This document shows, piece by piece, positions 35,592 to 42,883 of a stretch of 64,000 nucleotides of DNA. Numbering within the stretch: the stretch's first letter is position 1; each line of letters opens with the position of its first letter. The stretch comes from Glaciihabitans sp. (lineage in GTDB: Bacteria > Actinomycetota > Actinomycetes > Actinomycetales > Microbacteriaceae). The notes under the pieces were generated by a model. That model saw nothing but the letters and a program-made list of their open reading frames with translations. It made no database searches and was not told the DNA's origin. The position numbers and the translations under genes are program-made. The DNA is taken from contig JAODMY010000098.1 of the NCBI GenBank assembly GCA_025465535.1, positions 1 to 64,000 of the forward strand, read 5' to 3'.

Positions 35592-36371
35592 ATGCAATCT
35601 CTTTCAGCGCCTTCGACTCTCGCGCAGTTGTCGCGTCCGGATGCCGGATGGATGTTCTCGCTTTATCCGGATGCGGGGGAGGGCGGCGGTTCGTTCCGTA
35701 GCTCGATCCGGCGGGTTCCAAGCTATGTCTCGCGGGGTTTCGCGGCTGCCCCTGAGCGGTCAATGGCTGAGGCTGGCAGGCGTGCACGCGGTCGGCTGCG
35801 CCGGTATTGTGCCGCGAACCGGTTGAACCGGCTTGGCACGCTGACCTATCGGGGTGACGGATGTCACGATCCTGAACTGGTGCGTGCACATCTGGGCGAT
35901 TTCTTCCGTGGGTTGCGGGTGGCGACCGGTGGCAAGGCGTTCCCGTATGTGTGGGTGCCGGAGTGGCACAAGACTGGGCACGGATTGCATGCCCATTTCG
36001 CGGTCGGCCGATATGTCAATCGTTCGCTGATCGCGTCGGCGTGGGGCCACGGCTTTGTGCACATCAAGATGCTTGGCGATCTCCCGGTGGGGTCGGGGGC
36101 ACTGTCAGAGGCACGCCGAGCGGCGGGATATCTGTCGAAGTATGTGGCGAAGACTTTCACTGATCCGACCACACGCGTGTTGGGGCTGCACCGGTACGAC
36201 GTAGCGCAGGGTTTCAAACCGCGCCCGGTGGCGCTGTCAGGTCGCAGCTCCGATGATGTCCTGTCGCAGGCATCGGCGGTGCTGGGATCGGGGCCGTCGT
36301 TCGAATGGTCGTCTTCTTCGGTGAAGGACTGGCAAGGGCCACCGTCGATTTGGGCACAGTGGGGTGCCTGA
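35592..36371 (+). CDS. HUH-type rolling-circle replication initiator
   Basis: A 259-residue Rep-like protein. Motif I is LGTLTYR (81-87), motif II HUH is H133-A-H135 in HGLHAHF, and motif III YLSKYVAK supplies the catalytic tyrosine (Y180 or Y184). Such enzymes nick one strand at an origin and stay covalently attached to the 5' end; here it would replicate or mobilise the excised circle. No clear ribosome site is seen before the ATG, so the start is uncertain. Its TGA overlaps the ATG of the next small gene (TGATG). Confidence 0.8.
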   Translation: MQSLSAPSTLAQLSRPDAGWMFSLYPDAGEGGGSFRSSIRRVPSYVSRGFAAAPERSMAEAGRRARGRLRRYCAANRLNRLGTLTYRGDGCHDPELVRAHLGDFFRGLRVATGGKAFPYVWVPEWHKTGHGLHAHFAVGRYVNRSLIASAWGHGFVHIKMLGDLPVGSGALSEARRAAGYLSKYVAKTFTDPTTRVLGLHRYDVAQGFKPRPVALSGRSSDDVLSQASAVLGSGPSFEWSSSSVKDWQGPPSIWAQWGA

Positions 36372-36655
36372 TGAGCGTGGATCGCGAAGCGGTGCGGGCA
36401 TGGCTCGAAGCTTCCTGCCGTACGCAGGGTGTCCCGGTGCTGGTCACCGATGCTGGGGTCGTGTCGCAGGTGCGGACACTGCTGGCCGGTCGGGATGCTG
36501 CGGGGATTCGCGGAGCGGGTCCCGCAGCGCCCGCCCGGTCAGTGGCTCCACGTCGGCACGATTCGGGACGGGTCAACGCCTTGGGCCCCTTGGACGCCCG
36601 GGCCGATGGTGGCGAAATCGAGGACGGCTCCCACGATCGCCGCTTGGCGGGATAG
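36371..36655 (+). CDS. Small protein translationally coupled to the Rep gene
   Basis: A 94-residue protein starting MSVDREAVRAWLEASCRTQGV, with ATG inside the rep stop (TGATG), indicating coupling. The first 45 residues look like a compact helical domain; the tail is Arg/Gly-rich and overlaps the recombinase gene antisense by 117 bp. The family is unrecognised. It could be an accessory replication or directionality protein, but no excisionase motif is visible. Confidence 0.55.
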   Translation: MSVDREAVRAWLEASCRTQGVPVLVTDAGVVSQVRTLLAGRDAAGIRGAGPAAPARSVAPRRHDSGRVNALGPLDARADGGEIEDGSHDRRLAG

Positions 36656-37939
36656 GTTCAGGGTCGACCAGCTCGTGCGGAGCGCGTCACCATTGCCGAC
36701 TAGCCCGGTGAGGGCGCTGTGCCCGGTGAGCTGGTCAATCTGACGGCTGATGTTGTAGATGCGGGCCTCGATTGGTTCCCGTGCGACCTTCCACTCTGCC
36801 GGGGAAATCTCCCGGTTGCCCATCATCCCGGCAAGTTCGGCCATGAGCGCCTGGTCGGATTGAAGCTCGAGCAGTAGCGCCGCATGTCGGTCGTCGGCGG
36901 CGGCCCGGCCCGCGAGAGCGTCGGCCATCGCAGGGCTGTCGAGTCGGATCAGTACCGCCTCGGCGATCCATTCCTCGACTGGCGCGGCCACGATCGTCAA
37001 TCTGCCGCAGCCACCATGATCTGGGCCCGACATGCAGACGTATCGGCGCCGTTCGCCGCGCACGGAACTGAAGAGCTTGTTGCCACACTTCCCACACCGC
37101 AGCATCCCCGACAAGAGGTAGCGTCGGGCCACACGCCGCCCGGTGCTTGCCTTCCGCGCGAACGCTGCAACAAGTTGCTCGTGGGTTGCGGGTGTGATGA
37201 TCGCGGGCCATACGGCCGTCGCGACAACGACGCCGTTGTGAGCGCGTAACCCCGCGATGCGGGGGTTGGTGAGCGTCTGTCGGAGGGTGGTCGTCCGCCA
37301 CGGCAGCCCGGCGACCGACAGCACGCCCTGATCCTGCAACCACCCGGTTAGCGACATCAGGGACTCGCCCGCGAGGTAGCGGTCGGCAAGTTGCCGGATC
37401 ACCGTCGCCTCAGACTCCACGACCGTCAACTGATCCTTCTCGTATCCGAAAGGCCGCAGATGGCCGCCGTTGGGTTTGCCCGCCTCGGCAGTTTCTTGCG
37501 CCTTCCGTTTCAGCCGGGCCGACTTCCGGGCCGATTCCTTCGCCGCCACGATCGACAGAATCCGGGCCATGAACAGGCCATCGTCGTTACCTAAGTCGAT
37601 ATCCGCGGTAACGGTGGCGAACTGTTGCAATCCAGCCCGCTCACACACCTGCACGAACTGCTCAAGCTCGATCGGTCGTCGGGTCAACCTGTCCGTGTGA
37701 TAAACGACAACCGCGTCACGCTGACCCGCCTCGATGTCCTCGATCATCCGCTGGTAGCTCGGGCGACGCTTGCCCTTGTAGGCGGAAATGTCGTTGTCGA
37801 CGTACTCCTCAGCGACGATCCACCCGCGTTTCGCAGCAAGGGTTCGGCAGTCGTCGAGCTGGCGCTCGACGCCTAATCCTTCGCCCGTTGCGTCGCGGGA
37901 AATGCGGGCATAAATCGCGGCACGAACGGGAATCTGCAT
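36539..37939 (-). CDS. Large serine recombinase (integrase) of the element
   Basis: A 466-residue large serine recombinase. The resolvase domain has the nucleophile serine S14 in YARISRD, the conserved R-Q-x2-D-C segment (GVERQLDDC), DNDISAYKGKRRPSY and DRLTRRPIELE. The recombinase domain and a zinc ribbon (CGKCGNKLFSS...VCMSGPDHGGCG) follow, then a coiled-coil-like tail. It catalyses att recombination through a Ser-DNA link without host ligase. Start at MQIPVRA: minus-strand TAATAT (37947-37952) is exactly 7 nt upstream. The gene ends the element 21 bp from the att core. Confidence 0.93.
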   Translation of the reverse strand: MQIPVRAAIYARISRDATGEGLGVERQLDDCRTLAAKRGWIVAEEYVDNDISAYKGKRRPSYQRMIEDIEAGQRDAVVVYHTDRLTRRPIELEQFVQVCERAGLQQFATVTADIDLGNDDGLFMARILSIVAAKESARKSARLKRKAQETAEAGKPNGGHLRPFGYEKDQLTVVESEATVIRQLADRYLAGESLMSLTGWLQDQGVLSVAGLPWRTTTLRQTLTNPRIAGLRAHNGVVVATAVWPAIITPATHEQLVAAFARKASTGRRVARRYLLSGMLRCGKCGNKLFSSVRGERRRYVCMSGPDHGGCGRLTIVAAPVEEWIAEAVLIRLDSPAMADALAGRAAADDRHAALLLELQSDQALMAELAGMMGNREISPAEWKVAREPIEARIYNISRQIDQLTGHSALTGLVGNGDALRTSWSTLNLSRQAAIVGAVLDFATIGPGVQGAQGVDPSRIVPTWSH

Positions 37940-37946
37940 GGGGGTC

Positions 37947-37970
37947 ATATTAGCAATTGATCGCAAACGG
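37947..37970 (-). promoter_or_regulatory. Integrase -10 element and right attachment core
   Basis: Minus-strand -10 TAATAT at 37947-37952; att core ATCGCAAACGG at 37960-37970. In the integrated state the hexamer 17 bp upstream of the -10 is CAGGCC (poor). In the joined circle it becomes TTGTCC. Confidence 0.6.
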
Positions 37971-38163
37971 CCTGCTGCTCTGCCGGTACCACCACATGCT
38001 GATCCATAACAACGGCTGGGAGGTCCGGCGCGGTGACGACCGAAGCCGCAGCTCCTATTGGCTCAAACCTCCGCCGAGTATCGACCCGAGGCAGGAGTTG
38101 ATCGAAATGCGCAGCAGGAACCCGCTGCTCACGGCGGCGCGCCAGATCCAGGATGCGGGCTGA
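37960..38163 (+). pseudogene. DUF222/HNH endonuclease, 3' part
   Basis: 67 codons in the frame of the 5' part: IANGLLLCRYHHMLIHNNGW carries the HNH second half (C-RYHH-LIHNNGW), then a variable tail ending ARQIQDAG. It has no start of its own in the original gene. A TTG at 37957 and an upstream antisense promoter give no evidence that it is expressed while the element is present. Confidence 0.85.
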
Positions 38164-38197
38164 GCTGCCGAGCGGGCCAGGTCGCAGGTTCGACTAA

Positions 38198-38257
38198 ACC
38201 AGTGAGCGACTCGTTGGCGATCCGTATCCGACGGATTGCGGCTGGGCAATCACTGGT
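38198..38257. terminator. Nested inverted repeat after the HNH gene
   Basis: ACCAGTGA (38198-38205) pairs with TCACTGGT (38250-38257) around an inner ATCCGT/ACGGAT stem (38220-38236). It lies between the HNH remnant and the convergent flavoprotein gene, so a two-way terminator is likely. Confidence 0.4.
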
Positions 38258-38335
38258 CGGTTCTTTTCCATCCACAGTTGGTGATCGCGCGGAGCCCCAA
38301 CGGCAGGATGTGGCCTCAGCCAGGCGCCTGCCCCA

Positions 38336-39415
38336 CTACCGCCACTGGGCCCGAAGGTACTGCTGCGGCCAGTAGTCGAGCTCGACACCCAGTTCGTGCG
38401 CGGCACGAAGCGGCCAGTGCGGATCCCGAAGAAGCTCGCGAGCCAACATCACGACATCCGCCTTGCCGGACGCGATGATCTCCTCCGCCTGCCGCGGCTC
38501 CGTAATCAGACCGATCGCACTAGTGGCGACACCGGCGTGCTCGCGAACATAGTCAGAGAAGGGAACCTGGTATCCGGGAGCGAGCGGGATCTTCGCGTCG
38601 GCGACGTTGCCACCGGTCGAGATATCGAAGAAGTCAGCACCCGCCTCTTTCGCCCAGCCGGCAACGGTGGCCGTCTGCTGCTCGTCCCATCCACCCTCGG
38701 TCCAGTCGGTAGCCGAGAAACGAACCAGAACGGGAAGCTCGTCCCCGAGAGCCGAACGAATCTCGCGAACGATACGAAGAAGAAGACGAGCTCGATTCTC
38801 GAGACTGCCACCGAACTCATCCGTGCGCTCGTTGCTCAGCGGCGACAGGAACTGGTGCAGAAGGTAACCGTGAGCAGCGTGCAGCTCGACCAGGTCGAAC
38901 CCCGCCGCGACCGCACGGTGGGCCCCGGCAACGAAGGCAGCAACGACGGCATCGATGCCGTCGGAATCGAGAGCCGAGGGGGTGTCGTACCCGGCGAACG
39001 GAACAGCGGATGGCGCGACAGTCTGCCAGCCGCGCTCGGCGGCCGGCACGGTTCCGTTCTGCGAGAAGCCCCAGGCTGGATAGCTGGATGCCTTGCGACC
39101 GGCGTGCGCGAGCTGGATGCCCGCAGCCGCACCCTGCGAATGGATGAAGTCGACGATGGGTCGCCACGCGTCACGCTGCGTGTCATTCCAGATACCGGTG
39201 TCGCGCGGCGTGATGCGTCCCTCGGCAGTCACCGCGGTCGCCTCGGTGATGACGAGAGCGGAACCGCCCGTGGCCAGAGCCCCGAGGTGGACCTGGTGCC
39301 ACGTGGTCGGAACGCCGTCCTCATCGAAAACGGAGTACTGGCACATCGGCGAAACCCAGATGCGATTGCGAAGAGTCAGGTTTCGAACGGTGAAGGGTTG
39401 GAACAGGGCGGACAC
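38336..39415 (-). CDS. Old-yellow-enzyme family NADH:flavin oxidoreductase (NamA/YqjM type)
   Basis: A 359-residue FMN TIM barrel that reduces activated C=C bonds. WVSPMCQYS carries the YqjM-type cysteine, HLGALATGGSALVITEATAV, the LAHAGRKAS substrate pair (H-A-G-R), ELHAAHGYLLHQFLSPLSNERTDEFGGSLENR, and KADVVMLARELLRDPHWPL (phosphate site). The GTG at 39415 (VSALFQPF) is preferred to a TTG at 39424 on homology of the N-terminus. Physiological substrate unknown; probably xenobiotic enone or nitro reduction. Confidence 0.9.
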   Translation of the reverse strand: MSALFQPFTVRNLTLRNRIWVSPMCQYSVFDEDGVPTTWHQVHLGALATGGSALVITEATAVTAEGRITPRDTGIWNDTQRDAWRPIVDFIHSQGAAAGIQLAHAGRKASSYPAWGFSQNGTVPAAERGWQTVAPSAVPFAGYDTPSALDSDGIDAVVAAFVAGAHRAVAAGFDLVELHAAHGYLLHQFLSPLSNERTDEFGGSLENRARLLLRIVREIRSALGDELPVLVRFSATDWTEGGWDEQQTATVAGWAKEAGADFFDISTGGNVADAKIPLAPGYQVPFSDYVREHAGVATSAIGLITEPRQAEEIIASGKADVVMLARELLRDPHWPLRAAHELGVELDYWPQQYLRAQWR

Positions 39416-39438
39416 GGAATCCAATCGATTGTGGTGGT

Positions 39439-40056
39439 CTAGCTGGCGAGCGAGGTCAAGAACTTCCGTAGCCCCCCGGCTCCGGTGAAGTGGTGAACCG
39501 TGATGCCGAGAGCGGCGGCAGCATCCGTGTTGATGCTCTTGTTGTCAATGAACACCATCGCCTCCGGCGTAATTCCGAGCTCGGAGGCAACTTCAAGGTA
39601 GATCGCGGGCTCGGGCTTCAGCGCATCCATCTCGGCGCTGACGAAGACGCGCTCGAAATACCGGCCGGCGGGGGAGAAGCGAAGCGGGCTACCGAAATCG
39701 AAACCGGCGTTGGAGAGAATTGCGAGGCGCGTTCCGCCGTGCGAGAGTTCGGCTATCAGCTCGACAGTCGCCGGCTCGGCAGTGATCCAGGTGCGAAAGT
39801 CGACCGACCAGAGGTTGTGGATCTCGGCGGCGCTCCACGTCACCCCGATGTCGCTCGCGATCTGCTGCCAGTAGTCGGTGACGCCAAGAGTCCCTCGGTC
39901 GAGAGCGTCACGATGCCTGTCGTAGGCGGGCCAGAGCCGATCCCCGGGAACTCCGGCGGCCCCGACGAGCGCAGCTCGATCGGCGGCGGACGGGATCGCG
40001 GAGATGACCTCCCCGTAATCGAAGACGACAACACGACCGGGGATAGTGAGAGCCAC
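39439..40056 (-). CDS. HAD-superfamily hydrolase
   Basis: A 205-residue HAD phosphatase-like protein. Motif I is VVFDYGEVI (nucleophile Asp, with Gly instead of the second Asp as in YihX-like enzymes), motif II LAILSNAGFD, motif III lysine in DALKPEPAIY, motif IV FIDNKSINTDAAAALG. The GTG start at 40056 is set by minus-strand TAGTTT (40064-40069), exactly 7 nt upstream. Substrate unknown; sugar phosphates are typical. Confidence 0.85.
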   Translation of the reverse strand: MALTIPGRVVVFDYGEVISAIPSAADRAALVGAAGVPGDRLWPAYDRHRDALDRGTLGVTDYWQQIASDIGVTWSAAEIHNLWSVDFRTWITAEPATVELIAELSHGGTRLAILSNAGFDFGSPLRFSPAGRYFERVFVSAEMDALKPEPAIYLEVASELGITPEAMVFIDNKSINTDAAAALGITVHHFTGAGGLRKFLTSLAS

Positions 40057-40063
40057 GACACCC

Positions 40064-40073
40064 AAACTATCGT
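40064..40073. promoter_or_regulatory. Overlapping divergent -10 elements (HAD gene and nnrD)
   Basis: Minus-strand TAGTTT occupies 40064-40069 and plus-strand TATCGT occupies 40068-40073; they share two bases. Each lies 7 nt from its start codon (GTG 40056, ATG 40081). Confidence 0.65.
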
Positions 40074-40080
40074 GAGACGT

Positions 40081-40926
40081 ATGGCCATCCACTCATCAGC
40101 GATTCATCTGCGCTACACGAAATGGACCAGCAGGGATGCGGCGGCTCACATCGCGGTTCCGAAGGAGGACGACGACAAATACTCCCGTGGCGTCCTCGGA
40201 ATCATCACGGGGAGCACCGAGTACCCCGGAGCCGCCGTCCTCGGCGTCGAGGCCGCGCTCCGAACAGGTGTTGGCATGGTCCGCTACCTCGGACCGCCGC
40301 GCGCGAGCGATCTCGTGCTGGCGCGGCGACCCGAGACGGTGACCGCCAACGGTCGCGTACAGGCGTGGCTGATCGGATCCGGCATGGATGCCGTGATCGG
40401 CGGCGGCGAGTCGACGGCCGCCATGAAGGATGCTGTCGGGCAGGCCGTGCCGATCATCCTCGACGGCGGCGCGCTCGACCTTCACTCGTCGGCCAAAGGG
40501 CCAACCGTGATCACCCCGCACTTCCGCGAACTGGCCCGCCTGATCGGGGGAGACGTCGAAGCAATCGCGAACGACCCGGCAACCGCGGCAGCGAAAGCGG
40601 CGGACACGCTCGGCATCACGGTGCTGCTCAAGGGACACACGACCTACGTCGCGGCCCCGGACGGCACGCGGCTGATGACGACTTCCGGTCCGACCTGGCT
40701 TGCAACCGCCGGTTCCGGAGACGCTCTCGGCGGGGTGCTCGGCGCGCTCGTGGCCACTCACGCAAGCGAGATCGCCGCCGATCACGGCGACCTTGCGCGA
40801 CTCGCGGCGACGGCAGCGGTGATTCACGGTCTCGCCGGAAAGCGCGCGTCGAAGGGTGGCCCGATCACCATCCTCGATCTGACGGGCGCCCTTCCCGCCG
40901 TTATCGCCAGCCTCCTCGAGTCCTGA
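40081..40926 (+). CDS. nnrD: ADP-dependent (S)-NAD(P)H-hydrate dehydratase
   Basis: A 281-residue YjeF C-terminal/ribokinase-like repair enzyme that turns hydrated NAD(P)H back to NAD(P)H using ADP. Visible: GVLGIITGSTEYPGAAVLGVEAALRTGVGMVR, VITPHFRELARLIG, VLLKGHTT and the anion-hole/base loop ATAGSGDALGGVLGAL. The N-terminal epimerase half is absent, as in stand-alone NnrD. Leaderless ATG with TATCGT 7 nt upstream. A longer open frame 5' overlaps the HAD gene and is rejected. Confidence 0.9.
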   Translation: MAIHSSAIHLRYTKWTSRDAAAHIAVPKEDDDKYSRGVLGIITGSTEYPGAAVLGVEAALRTGVGMVRYLGPPRASDLVLARRPETVTANGRVQAWLIGSGMDAVIGGGESTAAMKDAVGQAVPIILDGGALDLHSSAKGPTVITPHFRELARLIGGDVEAIANDPATAAAKAADTLGITVLLKGHTTYVAAPDGTRLMTTSGPTWLATAGSGDALGGVLGALVATHASEIAADHGDLARLAATAAVIHGLAGKRASKGGPITILDLTGALPAVIASLLES

Positions 40927-40962
40927 GTCGCGGCCGGTGCCGTGCCGGATACGCTTGGGCGC

Positions 40963-42357
40963 ATGACTGCAGTCCGGCCAGCACGATGGAGAACCGTGCT
41001 CGCCAGTCTCCCGGAGAGCCGGCTCGCGCTCTGGCTGGCGTTCGTCATCGCCCATCTCTGGCTCGGGTTTCTCAATCTGAACGCACAGGGACTTCCGCTC
41101 GGCGACGTCACCTTCAACTACCAGTACTGGGCGCAGCAGGCTGATTTCGGGACGTACTACGTCGGCATCGACAGCGTCTGGGTCTACCCGATCGTCGCCC
41201 TCGTGCCGATGGTCGTGGTCGGTATCTTCGGATTTCAGAACTACGCCGGGGCCTGGCTGAGCCTGATTTTCGTGCTGGATGCTGTCGCCTTCCTCGTGAT
41301 GGTGGGCTGGCGGCGGGGAGGAACCGGCTCTCGTTCGACCACGATCGGCTGGTGGTGGATCGCGTTCCTGCTCCTGCTCGGGCCGATCGCGATGGGGCGC
41401 ATCGACTCCGTGACTATTCCGATCGCCATCGTCGCCGTGCTCTTTGTCGCGGTTCGCCCGCGCCTGGCATCCGTATTGCTTACGCTCGCGACCTGGATCA
41501 AAGTCTGGCCGGCAGCGCTCATCGCCGCGATCCTGATCGCGAGCAAGGCGCGCGTGCGGGTATTCGTCGCTGCGGCGATCACGAGCGTCGTGATCATCGC
41601 TGTGGCCCTCGCGCTCGGGAGCGGTGCGAACGTCTTCAGTTTCATCACCCAGCAAACGGGTCGCGGACTCCAGGTCGAGGCTCCGATCAGCACCCTGTGG
41701 ATGTGGCTGTCCTACGCCGGGGTGCCCGGCGCGTTCGTCTACTACGACCAGGACATCCTGACGTTCCAGGTCGCTGGACCGGGAACGGAGGTTGCCGCGA
41801 GCGTCATGTCGCCGCTCCTTGGCGTCGCGATCCTCGCCATCGCGGCCCTCGGGATCCTCGCGGCTCGACGTCGAGCGCCCGTGACCGAGTTGCTCGCACC
41901 GCTGTCGCTCGCACTGATCACGGGGTTCATCGGTTTCGACAAGGTCGGTTCACCGCAGTACATGACCTGGCTCGCAGTACCGGTGATCCTCGGACTTGCC
42001 ACGAACGCGATGGGCCACGGCCGGTCGTTTCGAACGCCGGCGATCCTGGCCCTGGTTATCGGCGCTCTCACGCAGACGTTCTACCCGTACCTCTACACGA
42101 GCCTGCTCGAGCTGGACCCGACCATGCTCATGGTCCTGACCGCTCGGAACATTCTGATTTTTGTGCTGCTCATCTGGTCGATCGGCGTGCTCTGGGAGCT
42201 TTCGCGACCGACCCTGGTTCACGAGCCGCTGGCGGATGCCGATGCCTGGCTCCCGGTTGTCTGGCCCTTTGGCGAGCGAGCGGATCCCTGGACAGTGGCC
42301 CGCGCGGAGGCGGAGGCGGAGTACGGAAGGCCGCGAACCGCGCCGAGCGACGAGTAA
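40963..42357 (+). CDS. GT87/DUF2029-like polytopic membrane glycosyltransferase
   Basis: A 464-residue membrane protein with about ten to eleven helices and no soluble domain. An acidic motif (LPLGDVTFNYQYW) lies in the first outer loop, as in GT-C enzymes of the polyprenyl-phosphate-mannose-dependent GT87 family. Its role is likely transfer of a sugar outside the membrane to a lipoglycan; family call moderate. Leaderless start: TACGCT (40950-40955), 7 nt before the ATG. Confidence 0.7.
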   Translation: MTAVRPARWRTVLASLPESRLALWLAFVIAHLWLGFLNLNAQGLPLGDVTFNYQYWAQQADFGTYYVGIDSVWVYPIVALVPMVVVGIFGFQNYAGAWLSLIFVLDAVAFLVMVGWRRGGTGSRSTTIGWWWIAFLLLLGPIAMGRIDSVTIPIAIVAVLFVAVRPRLASVLLTLATWIKVWPAALIAAILIASKARVRVFVAAAITSVVIIAVALALGSGANVFSFITQQTGRGLQVEAPISTLWMWLSYAGVPGAFVYYDQDILTFQVAGPGTEVAASVMSPLLGVAILAIAALGILAARRRAPVTELLAPLSLALITGFIGFDKVGSPQYMTWLAVPVILGLATNAMGHGRSFRTPAILALVIGALTQTFYPYLYTSLLELDPTMLMVLTARNILIFVLLIWSIGVLWELSRPTLVHEPLADADAWLPVVWPFGERADPWTVARAEAEAEYGRPRTAPSDE

Positions 42358-42413
42358 CGTCGATGGTGACGAAATTCTCGAGGAAGATCGTCGGGATCGA
42401 AGGGTAATAAGTC

Positions 42414-42716
42414 ATGTTGGTTGCATTTTCGGTGGCACCTAGTGGTGCCGACGACGGATCGGATTCCGTCCACGACGCGGTCGCAGCGGCAGTGAAGATC
42501 GTGCGTGAGTCCGGGCTGCCGAATCACACCGACTCCATGTTCACGACCATCGAGGGCGAGTGGGACGAGGTCTTCGACGTTGTCAAGCGGGCGACGGATG
42601 CGGTGGGTGCTTTCGGGCCGCGGGTCTCGCTGGTGCTCAAGGCCGACATCCGGCCGGGTCACACCGGAGAGCTGACCGGCAAGGTGGAGCGCCTGGAGAA
42701 GGTTCTCAAAGGCTGA
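42414..42716 (+). CDS. MTH1187/YqgV-family thiamine-binding protein
   Basis: A 100-residue ferredoxin-fold protein of the DUF77/MTH1187 family (LVAFSVAPSG at the start, FTTIEGEWDEVFDVVKRA and VSLVLKADIRPG). Members bind thiamine or thiazole-type ligands and form tetramers. It stands alone, and its 3' end merges into a 19-bp repeat array. Role in thiamine handling is inferred. Confidence 0.85.
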   Translation: MLVAFSVAPSGADDGSDSVHDAVAAAVKIVRESGLPNHTDSMFTTIEGEWDEVFDVVKRATDAVGAFGPRVSLVLKADIRPGHTGELTGKVERLEKVLKG

Positions 42717-42804
42717 GCGGGTTCTGGGCGGCTTGGCAGGTCGACAAAGGCTGAGCCGATTCTCAAAGGCTGAGCGGGTTCTGGGCGGCTGAGCCGAGAC
42801 GAGG
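42695..42804 (+). repeat. 19-bp tandem repeat array starting in the last codons of the thiamine-binding gene
   Basis: Five 19-bp units from 42695, 42714, 42733, 42752 and 42771, plus a partial unit at 42790. Four of the six begin TGAGC, and all complete units end GGC. Units 42714 and 42771 are identical; a 31-bp stretch recurs exactly (42703-42733 and 42760-42790). The first unit is coding; the stop TGA opens the second. Confidence 0.75.
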
Positions 42805-42883
42805 CACGCTCGCCAATAGGATTGATGTGCTCGATGGTGAGCCCGTCCGCTTTCCCGCAACATCACGATCGGCTCGCCTCGCA

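Larger units (their letters stand above)
33822..37959. mobile_element. 4,138-bp integrative element (serine recombinase, HUH Rep, cargo)
   Basis: The element is bounded by an 11-bp direct repeat ATCGCAAACGG at 33822-33832 and 37960-37970. Deleting one copy plus the insert fuses codon 33822 (ATC) with codon 37960 (ATC) in the same frame and regenerates DIANG-LLLCRYHHMLIHNNGW, the normal HNH sequence. Content: cargo gene (33946), HUH initiator (35592), small coupled gene (36371), large serine recombinase on the opposite strand at the right end. There are no conjugation or capsid genes, so it is too small to transfer itself. The target choice parallels the M. tuberculosis phiRv1 prophage, whose serine integrase uses REP13E12 (DUF222/HNH) genes. 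Confidence 0.88.

Noticed and set aside
35384-35701. A 105-codon frame upstream of and overlapping the Rep gene
   Set aside because: No ribosome site, no recognisable domain, and it overlaps the Rep N-terminus in another frame; the region is better explained as a replication origin.
33822-37970. A prophage or conjugative element
   Set aside because: At 4.1 kb it has no capsid, terminase, relaxase or type IV secretion genes; only integrase, Rep, one small gene and cargo are present.
39490-40080. A long N-terminal extension of NnrD that would add an epimerase half
   Set aside because: The upstream codons are antisense to the HAD hydrolase and show no YjeF N-terminal motifs; the leaderless promoter fixes the start at 40081.
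42695-42804. CRISPR-like spacing of the 19-bp repeats
   Set aside because: The units are contiguous with no spacers, and no cas genes are present.
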